The notes beneath the pieces were generated by a model that did not search any database, was not told the DNA's origin, and worked only from the letters and a program-made list of their open reading frames with translations. Below, in pieces: positions 25,360-34,710 of a stretch of 64,000 bases of DNA (position 1 is its first letter; each line of letters starts with the position of its first letter). This DNA comes from Candidatus Terasakiella magnetica. GTDB lineage: Bacteria > Pseudomonadota > Alphaproteobacteria > Rhodospirillales > Terasakiellaceae. Position numbers and translations under genes: made by a program. The stretch is from the NCBI RefSeq assembly GCF_900093605.1, contig NZ_FLYE01000001.1, positions 186,001-250,000 of the forward strand, written 5' to 3'.

Positions 25360-26528
25360 GCTCTTATCTAGACGATATATACGGCGATTATGTCACTGGC
25401 CTTGAAAAGCAAGGCTTGCGCCGCAGCCTGCGTGTGGTGGGTAAAAGCCATGAGGGGCGAACATACCTTGAGGGTGAGGAGATTATCAACTTTTCATCCA
25501 ACAACTATATGGGGCTGGCACAACATCCCTTATTGATTGAACGCGCCTGTGAGTGGGCACAGGGCTGGGGAACAGGTTCTATGGCCTCACGCCTTGTATG
25601 TGGCACGATGGAGCTGCATGAGCGTGTAGAGGCCCGCCTTGTTGAAGCAAAGGGTGGGGAAGCTGCCTTGATCTTTAATTCAGGCTTTCAGGCCAATTCT
25701 GCCATTTTAACGGCCTTGTTGGATAAAGAGGTCTTAGGGGCAGAGCCGCTTGTTTTTTGCGACCGGTTAAATCATGCCAGTATGCACCATGGCTTAAAGG
25801 CTGCTGGCATTCGCCAAATCAGATACCGCCATAATGATCTCAATCATCTTGAGGAGTTGTTGAAAAAGCACGAGAATAAACAAGGAGACCGCTTTATCCT
25901 TAGTGAAAGTGTTTTCAGTATGGATGGGGATCAAAGCGATGTTGATGCGCTGATCGCCTTGGCTGAAAAATATAATGCGCAGCTTTATCTGGATGAAGCC
26001 CATGCAACAGGGGTGTTGGGCCAAAGGGGTTATGGCCTGTGTGCGGGCAAAAATGTTGCTTTTAAGATGGGGACCTTTTCAAAAGCGCTTGGTGGCTTTG
26101 GGGCTTATCTGGTTTGTTCACAAAAAGCTAAAGACTTTTTGGTTAATCGTTGTAGTGGGCTGATTTATTCAACATCACTGCCCCCTGCCGTGCTTGGGGC
26201 TATGGATGCAGCGCTTGAGCTTGTTCCTCAACTGGATAAAGAGCGCGAGACGTTATTGGAGAATGCACAGTATGTACGTGATCATTTTGTAAGCTGTGGT
26301 TTTGATGTGGGGGATTCTTCCACACAGATCATTCCTTTGATCATTGGGGATGAAGAAAAGACACTCGCCATGGCAAAAGCGCTAGAGGCTGAGAATATCC
26401 TGGGCATTGCCATTCGCCCACCAACGGTGCCTAAGGGGACAAGCCGTATCCGTTTGGCCCTAAGTGCGATCCACCGTCGTGAAGATATTGAACGCCTGTG
26501 CCAAGTGGTCGCGAGTTTTAAACAATGA
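25356..26528 (+). CDS. bioF: 8-amino-7-oxononanoate synthase (BioF)
   Basis: BioF condenses pimeloyl-ACP or -CoA with L-alanine using pyridoxal phosphate. The protein has the alpha-oxoamine synthase features: INFSSNNYMGLAQHP near residue 43, LDEAHATGVLG (PLP-contacting Asp and His) and TFSKALGGFGAYL (PLP lysine). The 390-residue length is typical. The neighbours bioC and bioD downstream support biotin rather than 5-aminolevulinate or serine palmitoyl synthesis. Confidence 0.95.
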   Translation: MSSYLDDIYGDYVTGLEKQGLRRSLRVVGKSHEGRTYLEGEEIINFSSNNYMGLAQHPLLIERACEWAQGWGTGSMASRLVCGTMELHERVEARLVEAKGGEAALIFNSGFQANSAILTALLDKEVLGAEPLVFCDRLNHASMHHGLKAAGIRQIRYRHNDLNHLEELLKKHENKQGDRFILSESVFSMDGDQSDVDALIALAEKYNAQLYLDEAHATGVLGQRGYGLCAGKNVAFKMGTFSKALGGFGAYLVCSQKAKDFLVNRCSGLIYSTSLPPAVLGAMDAALELVPQLDKERETLLENAQYVRDHFVSCGFDVGDSSTQIIPLIIGDEEKTLAMAKALEAENILGIAIRPPTVPKGTSRIRLALSAIHRREDIERLCQVVASFKQ

Positions 26529-27151
26529 CGAAGCTTATCTTTGTTCATGGCTGGGGCTTTGATGCAAGCTTCTGGGATGGTTTGCGCGCAGAACTTCCCG
26601 ATTTTGATACCGCATGTGTTGATCTCGGCTTTTTTAATCAGCCAGAAGAGATGCTTGATCCTGATGCGGTTTATATTACCCATTCTATGGGCATGGCATG
26701 GGTGTTGGAGACTGTGAAGTCTTGCAAAGGGCTGATAGCCATTAATGGCTTTAGCAAGTTCTGTGCAGATGAGAATTGGGCAAATGGCGTGGCCCCGCGT
26801 ATGTTAAGCCGCATGATCAGACAGTTTGAAAAAACGCCTGAAAAGGTCTGGACTGATTTTATGGTGAATTGCGGACATGCTGAGCCAATATTAAGAGACA
26901 CAGCAAATGAGCAGTTGTTACTAGAGGGATTACAGTATCTAGAGAGCTGTGACGTGCGTGAAAAATTAGAAGGTTTTGATGCACCGTTTCTGGCAATTGC
27001 TGCACAGAAAGACCGTATCGTGCCAGAAAATTTGACCAGAGCCTCTTTCGGTGAGGATGTAATCTGGTATAAAGAGGGAAACCACCTTCTGCCAATGTTT
27101 GAAACAAAGTCACTGGCTGAACATATCCAACGATTTCTGGACAGAGTGTAA
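26525..27151 (+). CDS. BioH/BioG-like pimeloyl-ACP methyl ester esterase
   Basis: A 208-residue alpha/beta hydrolase. It begins with LIFVHGWGFDASFWDG (oxyanion region), has THSMGM at the nucleophile elbow, where the first Gly of GxSxG is replaced by Thr, and ends with EGNHLLP containing the catalytic His. Sitting between bioF and bioC with 4-bp and 0-bp junctions, it most likely removes the methyl ester from pimeloyl-ACP after chain extension. Which named family (BioH, BioG or another) is not certain, because these esterases replace one another among bacteria. Confidence 0.75.
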   Translation: MTKLIFVHGWGFDASFWDGLRAELPDFDTACVDLGFFNQPEEMLDPDAVYITHSMGMAWVLETVKSCKGLIAINGFSKFCADENWANGVAPRMLSRMIRQFEKTPEKVWTDFMVNCGHAEPILRDTANEQLLLEGLQYLESCDVREKLEGFDAPFLAIAAQKDRIVPENLTRASFGEDVIWYKEGNHLLPMFETKSLAEHIQRFLDRV

Positions 27152-27916
27152 GTGAATAAAAAACATATCGCGCGGTCTTTTGGTAAAGCTTCCTCCACCT
27201 ATGAGAGTGAGGCGCCTGTACAAAAATGGACGGCAAATTACCTCAGTAGCTATATTGACGGGCTTGGGATTAATCACCCCGCGCGCTGCCTTGAAATCGG
27301 ATGTGGAACGGGTTTTCTAACCCAGTTGATGTTGGCGCAATATCCTAAAGCTGATTGGGTCATCACTGATCTATCAGATAAGATGTTACAACAGTGCCAA
27401 GCTCTTAATGGGGAGGGGCCAAGCTATTACGTCATGGATGGGGAAAATCCCGATGTAGAGGGTGGCTTTGATCTGATTGTGAGTAGCCTTGCGTTTCAAT
27501 GGTTTCATGATTTTGAAGCAAGTTGTCAGAAACTCGTAAGTTTATTAAACCCAAATGGTCGGTTGGTCTTTACCACATTGGGGCAATCAACCTTTCAGCA
27601 ATGGCGCGATAATCTTGAAAAACTGGATATGCCAGCAGGCATTCATTTATATCCGGCACTTGAAAAAATTCAGCAATTAGAACTAACTAATTGCGATTAC
27701 ACCTTTAAAAATGAAATACGCACCCAATATTATGAAACTGGTTTAACTTTTTTGCGCGCCCTTAAAGCGATTGGTGCACAGGCACCGCAAAAAGGCTATC
27801 GCCCATTGAATGGGGGAGAGATGCGAAAGGTGTTAAAATCACTCGAAGCATCAGGTGATTGTTCAATGACTTATGAGATCATCATAGGTGATATCAAAAA
27901 AACAGGGAATTCATGA
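27152..27916 (+). CDS. bioC: Malonyl-ACP O-methyltransferase (BioC)
   Basis: BioC methylates the free carboxyl of malonyl-ACP so that fatty acid enzymes can extend it to pimeloyl-ACP. The SAM-binding motif LEIGCGTGFLTQLM is near residue 49, followed by DLSDKMLQQC, VSSLAFQWFHD and the family's TYEIIIG ending. The start is a GTG immediately after the esterase stop. It precedes bioD with a 4-bp overlap. Confidence 0.93.
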   Translation: MNKKHIARSFGKASSTYESEAPVQKWTANYLSSYIDGLGINHPARCLEIGCGTGFLTQLMLAQYPKADWVITDLSDKMLQQCQALNGEGPSYYVMDGENPDVEGGFDLIVSSLAFQWFHDFEASCQKLVSLLNPNGRLVFTTLGQSTFQQWRDNLEKLDMPAGIHLYPALEKIQQLELTNCDYTFKNEIRTQYYETGLTFLRALKAIGAQAPQKGYRPLNGGEMRKVLKSLEASGDCSMTYEIIIGDIKKTGNS

Positions 27917-28527
27917 CAACATATTTTGTAACGGGTACGGATACGGATATCGGAAAGACTGTCGTATCTGCATTACTGACAAAGCAACTGGATGCCTTTT
28001 ATTGGAAACCTGTTCAGTCGGGCACAAATGAAGCTCATGACAAAGAAGATGTGCAACGTATTTGTGACATTCCCAAAGAGAAAATTCTGCCCTGTGCTTA
28101 TGAATTATCAGAGCCGTTATCTCCCCATGAAGCAGCCCGACTCGACAATGTTGAAATTGACTTTAATAAAATTGTAAAACCTAAAGTTACATCAAGTTTA
28201 GTCATTGAAGGCGCTGGTGGTGTGTTTGTGCCACTTAATAATGATTTTATGATGATTGATCTTATTAGAAAGATGGAATGTGAGGCAATAATCGTAGCCC
28301 GCAGTGGTTTGGGGACTATCAATCATACGTTATTAACGTTGAATGCTCTGAAGCAGTACGATATACCCGTCAAAGGTGTTGTTTTGAATGGGCCATTAAA
28401 CCAAGGTAATAAAAATGCCATTGAACAATTTGGTGATGTGCGTATTCTAGGGGAAATACCTTTTATCGAAGATATGGACTTTTCATCACTTGAAAAACCA
28501 GTTTTTGATTTAAGTTCAAAAAAATGA
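27913..28527 (+). CDS. bioD: ATP-dependent dethiobiotin synthetase (BioD)
   Basis: BioD closes the ureido ring of dethiobiotin with CO2 and ATP. The P-loop is TGTDTDIGKTVVSA near residue 7, the substrate site YWKPVQSG follows, and the Mg/CO2-binding block is VIEGAGGVFVPL. The 204-residue length is slightly short but complete. It is the last gene of the biotin run; bioA and bioB must lie elsewhere in the genome. Confidence 0.95.
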   Translation: MTTYFVTGTDTDIGKTVVSALLTKQLDAFYWKPVQSGTNEAHDKEDVQRICDIPKEKILPCAYELSEPLSPHEAARLDNVEIDFNKIVKPKVTSSLVIEGAGGVFVPLNNDFMMIDLIRKMECEAIIVARSGLGTINHTLLTLNALKQYDIPVKGVVLNGPLNQGNKNAIEQFGDVRILGEIPFIEDMDFSSLEKPVFDLSSKK

Positions 28528-28543
28528 GATACTTCAAGTATCT
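28527..28543. repeat. Short perfect inverted repeat after bioD
   Basis: AGATACTTCAAGTATCT is an 8-bp perfect inverted repeat with one central base. It lies just after the bioD stop, without a T run, so it looks more like an operator or weak pause hairpin than a standard terminator. Confidence 0.4.
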
Positions 28544-28564
28544 ATAAAAAGAGGGATGCAATAA

Positions 28565-29197
28565 ATGAAATTTCTGTTGGCAGATGACCACGGTCTTTTC
28601 AGGGAAGGTATAAAACTTATCTTCAATAAGCTACAGCCAGATATCGAGGTTGTGGAAGCTGAAACATTACCTGAAACGGAATCCCTTCTGAATAATGGTA
28701 GCAAGTACGATCTTATTCTACTGGATTTGAAAATGCCGGGTGTATCCGGTTTGGACAGTGTTCAAAAAATCGTAAGCCTTGCGGAAGAGCAGCCCGTCGT
28801 TGTTATGTCGGGTGCTTATCGTCGTGCTGATGTACTTTCTTGCATTGATAAAGGTGCGGCAGGCTTCATTCCAAAGACTTTGGGTGGTCAGGCCATGATC
28901 AATGCGATTAACCTCGTCTTACATGGTGAAAAATTCATTCCATCTGTTATCTGTTCAACGGATGAAGAGATGGCTGAAGATGAAACCGATAGCAAAATCT
29001 TTGAAGAGCTCACAACGCGTGAGCGCGAAGTTCTGAAATATCTGGTTGAAGGTCATTCAAACAAGGTTATTGCAAGCATTCTTGAATTGCAGGAAGTAAC
29101 TGTGCGTGCGCATTTGAAAGGTGTGTTTCGCAAACTCGGCGTATCAAGCCGCACACAAGCCGTTGGCTTGGCATTGAGAAGTGGCTTTAGCGGTTAA
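28565..29197 (+). CDS. NarL/FixJ-family response regulator
   Basis: The N-terminal receiver (1-120) has DD at 7-8, phosphoacceptor D54 (ILLDLKMPGVSG) and the lysine in FIPKTLGG. The C-terminal LuxR-type helix-turn-helix begins with LTTREREVLKYLVEGHSNKV and ends with LGVSSRTQAVGLA. It converges with the gene for a second receiver; a sensor kinase lies beyond that, but whether it phosphorylates this regulator cannot be told. Confidence 0.93.
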   Translation: MKFLLADDHGLFREGIKLIFNKLQPDIEVVEAETLPETESLLNNGSKYDLILLDLKMPGVSGLDSVQKIVSLAEEQPVVVMSGAYRRADVLSCIDKGAAGFIPKTLGGQAMINAINLVLHGEKFIPSVICSTDEEMAEDETDSKIFEELTTREREVLKYLVEGHSNKVIASILELQEVTVRAHLKGVFRKLGVSSRTQAVGLALRSGFSG

Positions 29198-29568
29198 GTT
29201 AAAGCCTTTTCGATTGCATCAAGAAGCTGCTGTTTATTCACAGGTTTTTTAAGCGCTATTGAGGCTCCGGCTTCAATAGCGGCTGCGGACAGGTTTTGTG
29301 AGCCCACACGCACGCCACCCGTTAGGGTGACAATTGGGGTGCCTATCCCTTTTTTTCTGAGTGCTGTAATAAATTCAACACCGTCCATCTCAGGCATGAC
29401 AAGGTCTGTTAGGATCACATCAAACGTCTTTTGATCGCATAATTCTAAACCTGCTTGTGCAGAACTTGCTGTTGCGGTGTTGCAATGGTTTCTCGCTAAC
29501 ACCATAGCTATTGAGTCTCTTACCATATCGTCATCATCGACAATGAGGACTTCATATTGGTTTGACAT
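29194..29568 (-). CDS. Single-domain response regulator receiver
   Basis: A 124-residue receiver starting at the ATG at 29568, which has GGAG upstream (a longer frame would overlap the kinase stop). It shows VDDDD at the acidic pocket, phosphoacceptor Asp in VILTDLVMPEMDG and the lysine in ALKKPVNK. Its start lies 14 bp after the PAS histidine kinase, so it is very probably the kinase's partner. Confidence 0.92.
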   Translation of the reverse strand: MSNQYEVLIVDDDDMVRDSIAMVLARNHCNTATASSAQAGLELCDQKTFDVILTDLVMPEMDGVEFITALRKKGIGTPIVTLTGGVRVGSQNLSAAAIEAGASIALKKPVNKQQLLDAIEKALT

Positions 29569-29582
29569 ATGAGTATCTCCGC

Positions 29583-31484
29583 TCAGAGTAATGGTAAATA
29601 GACACACACACAGGCACCGCCATTTTCAGCATGTCTTGCTTCAACCGCACCCCCATGGATTTCGACAAGGCGCTGGACAACGGATAGGCCAAGGCCCGAA
29701 CCATCAGTTTGTGTTTTTGTTGTAAAAAAGGGCTCAAAAATCTGGTTGATAATCTCATCTGGAATGCCCGGCCCCGTATCGGTTACGCATAAGGTTGCAT
29801 AGTCACCTTCAGGGATTTCAAAACGGCTGATCAGTTCAGAGTTTTCATCAATATGAATTTTCTTGAGCTCAAACGTTACAGTACCGTGTTTTTCACCAAT
29901 TGCTTGGGCAGCGTTGGTGCCAATATTCATAATGATTTGATGAATTTGGTCCAGATCGGCAAAACACTTAAATTCATCTTCTTCTGATTGATCATCAATC
30001 ATTATGGTTTGGGGAATTGATGAACGCAGCAGGGCAAGTGTTTCTTTAAGCTCATGTGCAATATCAATCTCGGTCGGTTCACTTTCTTCAGGGCGTGTAT
30101 AGGTTAAAATACGCCGCACCAGACGGCGTGCACGCTGCGCTGCCTGATTGATGTTAGAAAGGTTTTTTTCGTAAAATTCATCTTCTGCATCTTCCATCAA
30201 CATTTCACTGACGAGAAGGATGGGGGAGAGAAGGTTGTTGAAATCATGCGCAAGGCTTCCCGCAAGCTGACCAAGGAGCTCTTGCTTTTGCGCTTGAAAA
30301 AGCTGTTTTTGAAGTTCCAGTCGATCTTCTTCGCCGGAGCGAACTGAGGTCAGGTCATAAGCAGTGACGATAAACTGAACTTCGCCTTGTTCTTGATAGC
30401 GCGCGACATTAAAACCGGTTGGCAAAAGTTTCCCATCTTTGGTTTTAAGGTTGCCTTCCATGTGAATGGATGGGCGCGTACCTGTTTCTTTAAGTAGCTC
30501 AGTTGGACTGACTTCCATATCAAAGTCCGTAACTTCAAGAAAGTTACTTTCCAGAAGGCTAGAGCGTTTTAATCCCGTACTTTCACAGAGCTTCGGGTTG
30601 GTTGCAATGATTTTACCATCTGAATCAAGTAATAGGATGCCTTCACGTGCCTCATCCACAAGGCTTCGGTATCTTTGTTCACTGCGCTTTAGGGCATTTT
30701 GTGCCTTTTGTTGCAATGTGATGTCATGAAAAATAACAACAAGCATTTGTTCTGAAGAGATATCGACAGGTCGCCCAGAAATTTCTACGGTTGCTAACCC
30801 GCCTTGTTTACCAACGATGGTACTTTTCGCCTTTTCATTCTGTCCCCATAAGAAGGACTGATAATGGCCCATCATAATATCAAGGTCTTCTTCAAGGTGG
30901 ATATCATCAACAGTAAGGTTTGGGAGCTCTTCCTCTGTAACCTCAAGCAGTTCAGCTGCTTTTTGGTTACCTTCAATAATATTTCCTTCATGGGAAAGCA
31001 GGATAATCGCATCACCTGCACCTGACATGACCCCACGATATTTTGCCAAGGTTTCTAATAGTGAAGCACGTTCGGTAAAATCTTCGCTGATATCTTGAAT
31101 ATAACCGATGAGTTTTTGGGAGTTCGTATTCGATTTCACCATTAGGAGAATGGGGATTTCTTTACCATTGCGCGTCAATGCATGGGTATGCAGACGAAAA
31201 TGCCCGCCCTCATCAGCAACACGGGCAAAGAGAGTCTGGACTTTTTGCTGATCACTTGGGTGAATAAAACCGATTAGGCTTTGCAAGGAGGGCAAAGGCG
31301 GGTGATCTTTGATCTGTAAAATATGATTGATGTTTTCAGACCACCAGAAGTCACCTGTTTCAATATTCCACTCAAGCCCACCAATCTCAGCGCATTCTTC
31401 AATCTGGTTTCTCAGCTCGACTTCGCGAGAAATAAGTGTGTTATCAGTCGGGGATAAATGAATATTATTCTTGTTTGTGCTCAA
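29583..31484 (-). CDS. Multi-PAS sensor histidine kinase
   Basis: The chain contains at least three PAS domains (residues about 25-140, 145-265 and 270-390, counting from the proposed start), then a phosphoacceptor helix with LAGSLAHDFNNLLSP and a GHKL ATPase with NIGTNAAQAI (N box), DTGPGIPDE (G1) and GSGLGLSVVQ (G2). No membrane segment is visible, so it is cytoplasmic. No ATG start is available in the right place: I propose the TTG at 31484 preceded by GGGTGA. The longer frame from 31670 would overlap the first 80 bp of the divergent PAS-GGDEF-EAL gene. The receiver gene follows directly. Confidence 0.9.
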   Translation of the reverse strand: MSTNKNNIHLSPTDNTLISREVELRNQIEECAEIGGLEWNIETGDFWWSENINHILQIKDHPPLPSLQSLIGFIHPSDQQKVQTLFARVADEGGHFRLHTHALTRNGKEIPILLMVKSNTNSQKLIGYIQDISEDFTERASLLETLAKYRGVMSGAGDAIILLSHEGNIIEGNQKAAELLEVTEEELPNLTVDDIHLEEDLDIMMGHYQSFLWGQNEKAKSTIVGKQGGLATVEISGRPVDISSEQMLVVIFHDITLQQKAQNALKRSEQRYRSLVDEAREGILLLDSDGKIIATNPKLCESTGLKRSSLLESNFLEVTDFDMEVSPTELLKETGTRPSIHMEGNLKTKDGKLLPTGFNVARYQEQGEVQFIVTAYDLTSVRSGEEDRLELQKQLFQAQKQELLGQLAGSLAHDFNNLLSPILLVSEMLMEDAEDEFYEKNLSNINQAAQRARRLVRRILTYTRPEESEPTEIDIAHELKETLALLRSSIPQTIMIDDQSEEDEFKCFADLDQIHQIIMNIGTNAAQAIGEKHGTVTFELKKIHIDENSELISRFEIPEGDYATLCVTDTGPGIPDEIINQIFEPFFTTKTQTDGSGLGLSVVQRLVEIHGGAVEARHAENGGACVCVYLPLL

Positions 31485-31590
31485 TATGTCACCCAAATGT
31501 AAAATAAATGAAAAATACAACCAACTGTATCTTGGTGATTTATGATGCACAGTGTAACTTATAGAAAGATAAGGATAAAGGGGCGGTTTC

Positions 31591-34500
31591 ATGAAATTCC
31601 GGTTTACTCCGGTTGTTTTGCTTTTCTTTTTAAGCGCAGTTCTTGGTGTGAGTGGTTTTCTGCTGTCCACATCCTATAAGAATGCTCAAGACGCGCTTCA
31701 TTTTGAACAGTTAGACCAGATTTCACGAACACATGAACTTGCACAGCAGTTCCTGAACTTTCGCTTGACTGAGGCACGCCGCACTCTAGAAACTCACGCC
31801 TCTTTTCGTGAAGATGAATTTGGTAATCTTCTTTCTCATAATGCTTTGAAGAAAACCCTGTTTGATTTTGTTATCCGTTATGAAAAGTCTTATAATGAAG
31901 ATGCAAAAATCGTAGAAGAATATGGCGATATTGTCGTAGATGCGCGCAATATATTGATGAAAAATGATCGCTGGTTTATTGAGAAAACAAGTAATGGCCT
32001 TGCCTTAAGCTATCAGCTTGAAATCACATACGATAAATCCATAAACCAGCAAGGGACACGCATTTTTAAGGGCGGTTTCTACCTCACAGATAATTTCCCT
32101 CTCATCAATGCGGTTAGAACTGCCAGTCGTGCCTTTGCCCATATTCTTGTCTATGATAACGAAAAGCTTGTGTCTTCTGTGTCTCTTGAAGACGGTGTTG
32201 AAGATGTTGCACAAGCCAGCTTTAAAGAATTCGGCCCGATATTTTCAACGCTTGATTCTCCCTTTAGTGGTGATATCAAACCCATTCGCATTGAAAAGGG
32301 GAACCGAGGTCTTTTTCTGTTGAGCGTTACCACCACACAAGGTGCGGAAAACTGGAAAGAGACATTTAAACAGACGATTGTTATTGGTTTCGTGTTTGTG
32401 GTTATCCTAACCCTTTTGGTTACGTTTGTTTTGCGTGTTCTGGTGCATCGTTCCCTTAAAGGCTTGCTTGAGTATGCACAAGGTGTGTGTGATGGTGATG
32501 AGGATATTCATTATCAAGCTGGCTCAATCATAGAATTTAATGAAGTTGGCCGTGTTATTGAAACCATGGTCGATGATATGTCGGAAAAAGGTAAATATAT
32601 TTCCGATATGGTTGAGGCGGCGAACTCACCAATTCTGGCATGGGATAAAGACGGTAATATCACAATTATCAACAAGGCTATTCAGACGCTTTTTGATATT
32701 GATAATCTGGATGATTTTAAAAATATTACAGACTTTTTTGATCGCTTTAATGACCCAATGGGCAAGCTTGCCTGTGAAGAAGCCTTACGAGGTAAAGCTA
32801 CGCGCTCACTTGAAACTAAATTTAACCTCTATGGCTCAACCCGTTATGTGATTTGGAGCGTGACGCCTTTGCGCGATATGCATAATGCTGTTACTGGGGT
32901 GATTGCACAGGGCCAAGATGTTACACAAAGACGCCATGCAGAGGGTAGCTTGCGTCTTTCTTCAACCGTATTTGAAAATACCGCTGAAGGCATCATGATT
33001 ACGGATGAAAAAGGCAATATCATTGATGTAAATACCGCCTTTACAGATATTACAGGCTATTCACGCGAAGATGTGATGGGGCAAAACCCCCGGATCATGA
33101 AATCAGGTCGCCATTCCCAAGAGTTTTATGAAGCCATGTGGGGCGATTTACATAATAAAGGCATCTGGCGCGGTGAGATTTGGGATAAACGCAAAAGCGG
33201 TGAAGAATACCCAAAATGGGTGTCCATCAGTGCCTGTAAAAATGATAGTGGGCGTTTGACCCATTATGTGGCGGTCTTTTCTGATATTACCGATAAGAAA
33301 GAAGATGAACATAAGCTTGAACAGCTCGCCCATTTTGATCACTTAACAGGCTTGCCAAACCGCGTTCTTTTCCAAGACAGGCTGCAAACGGCACTGGCAC
33401 GTTCGCGCCGGGATAAAGAACATATGGCGATTTTGTTTGTTGATCTGGATCGTTTCAAGCAAATCAATGATTCCCTAGGCCATCGTGTTGGTGACCTTCT
33501 CCTTGTAGAAGTCTCTAAACGCCTGCTTTATAGCATTCGCGAAATTGATACGGTTGCCCGCCTTTCTGGTGATGAATTTACTGTCATTTTAACTGATATT
33601 GCTTCAGTGGATGCGGTGGAGTTGATTGCCTCGCGTATTGTTCAGTCCCTTGGCGCGCCATATTTCTTTGAAGGCCATGAGCTTTTTGTTTCTGCCAGTG
33701 TGGGGATTTCGCTTTACCCAATGGATGGGGAAACAACGACTGATCTTTTGCGCAATGCTGATGTTGCTATGTATCATGCCAAGGAAAAAGGGCGTAATAA
33801 CTATCAATTCTTTGATGTGCGCATGAACGAACATGCACAATCACAATTGTCTATGGCAAATAAGCTGCGCATTGCCTTGAACCGCAATGTTATTCACCCT
33901 CATTACCAGCTTAAAGTCGATATTCGTACCGGAAAACCCATTGGTCTTGAGGCCTTAGCCCGTTGGAATGATGAAAATGGCAAGCCCGTCTCACCCGCAA
34001 AATTCATCCCCATTGCAGAAGAACATGGCCTAATCGCCCGTGTGGGAAGTTCTATTCTTCAACAGGTCTGCGTGCAGATTAGAATGTGGCAGGATATGAA
34101 TTTTGAATTTGGCAGTGTGGCCTTTAACCTGTCCGCACAACAGTTTCGTGACCCGAACTTATTATCTGATATTCGTGAAGCCATAGAAGATAACAAGATT
34201 GACCCCAAACATCTTGAAGTCGAAGTGACGGAAAATACGATGATGGATGATGTTGAAGATGCCATTCAGATTCTGTCTAACCTGAAAGACATGGGACTTA
34301 AAATCTCAATTGATGATTTTGGCACAGGCTATTCCTCTTTGAGCTATTTAAAGCGTTTCCCTGTCGATACGCTTAAAATCGATCGATCCTTTATTAATGA
34401 ATTAACCCTTGATAGTGATGATGCTGCCATTGTCTCAGCCATTGTTTCCATGGCACAAAAACTCGGGGTGAGTATTGTTGCTGAAGGGGTGGAAAATATT

Positions 34501-34626
34501 GAGCAGTCACAATATCTCAAAGAAATCGGTTGTTATCATGTGCAGGGCTATCTATATGCTAAACCATGTGCGGGAGGGGAATTACCCCTTGTTTGGGAAC
34601 ATGTCATCCGTGAATTTGCCGAATAA
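31591..34626 (+). CDS. Membrane-bound PAS-PAS-GGDEF-EAL cyclic-di-GMP enzyme
   Basis: The 1011-residue protein has an N-terminal membrane helix (6-26), a periplasmic sensor region (about 30-258) and a second helix (about 262-287). Then follow a HAMP-like linker, two PAS domains (about 345-450 and 455-575), a GGDEF domain and an EAL domain. The GGDEF active site reads SGDEF (659-663) and is preceded by a full inhibitory RxxD site (REID). The EAL domain keeps EAL (787-789), EVTENTMMD, DDFGTGYSSL and KIDRSF, so phosphodiesterase activity is likely. Diguanylate cyclase activity is possible, because Ser for the first Gly occurs in active enzymes. It diverges from the PAS kinase gene. Confidence 0.95.
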   Translation: MKFRFTPVVLLFFLSAVLGVSGFLLSTSYKNAQDALHFEQLDQISRTHELAQQFLNFRLTEARRTLETHASFREDEFGNLLSHNALKKTLFDFVIRYEKSYNEDAKIVEEYGDIVVDARNILMKNDRWFIEKTSNGLALSYQLEITYDKSINQQGTRIFKGGFYLTDNFPLINAVRTASRAFAHILVYDNEKLVSSVSLEDGVEDVAQASFKEFGPIFSTLDSPFSGDIKPIRIEKGNRGLFLLSVTTTQGAENWKETFKQTIVIGFVFVVILTLLVTFVLRVLVHRSLKGLLEYAQGVCDGDEDIHYQAGSIIEFNEVGRVIETMVDDMSEKGKYISDMVEAANSPILAWDKDGNITIINKAIQTLFDIDNLDDFKNITDFFDRFNDPMGKLACEEALRGKATRSLETKFNLYGSTRYVIWSVTPLRDMHNAVTGVIAQGQDVTQRRHAEGSLRLSSTVFENTAEGIMITDEKGNIIDVNTAFTDITGYSREDVMGQNPRIMKSGRHSQEFYEAMWGDLHNKGIWRGEIWDKRKSGEEYPKWVSISACKNDSGRLTHYVAVFSDITDKKEDEHKLEQLAHFDHLTGLPNRVLFQDRLQTALARSRRDKEHMAILFVDLDRFKQINDSLGHRVGDLLLVEVSKRLLYSIREIDTVARLSGDEFTVILTDIASVDAVELIASRIVQSLGAPYFFEGHELFVSASVGISLYPMDGETTTDLLRNADVAMYHAKEKGRNNYQFFDVRMNEHAQSQLSMANKLRIALNRNVIHPHYQLKVDIRTGKPIGLEALARWNDENGKPVSPAKFIPIAEEHGLIARVGSSILQQVCVQIRMWQDMNFEFGSVAFNLSAQQFRDPNLLSDIREAIEDNKIDPKHLEVEVTENTMMDDVEDAIQILSNLKDMGLKISIDDFGTGYSSLSYLKRFPVDTLKIDRSFINELTLDSDDAAIVSAIVSMAQKLGVSIVAEGVENIEQSQYLKEIGCYHVQGYLYAKPCAGGELPLVWEHVIREFAE

Positions 34627-34632
34627 AACGTA

Positions 34633-34650
34633 CTGTCACAAAAGTGTAAT
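34633..34650 (+). promoter_or_regulatory. PHO box upstream of phoR
   Basis: CTGTCACAAAAGTGTAAT resembles the PhoB-binding consensus: two 7-base half-sites of CTGTCAT type separated by four A/T bases. It ends 60 bp before the phoR start, so the pho-pst genes are probably autoregulated by PhoB. Confidence 0.75.
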
Positions 34651-34710
34651 ATAAAATACATATATTGGGCGTCACCTTAATTCTCATAAAACACACTCAA
34701 CGAGGTTGAT

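Noticed and set aside
29569-29607. Upstream extension of the small receiver starting at 29607
   Set aside because: It would overlap the kinase stop, and the ATG at 29568 has a good ribosome binding site.
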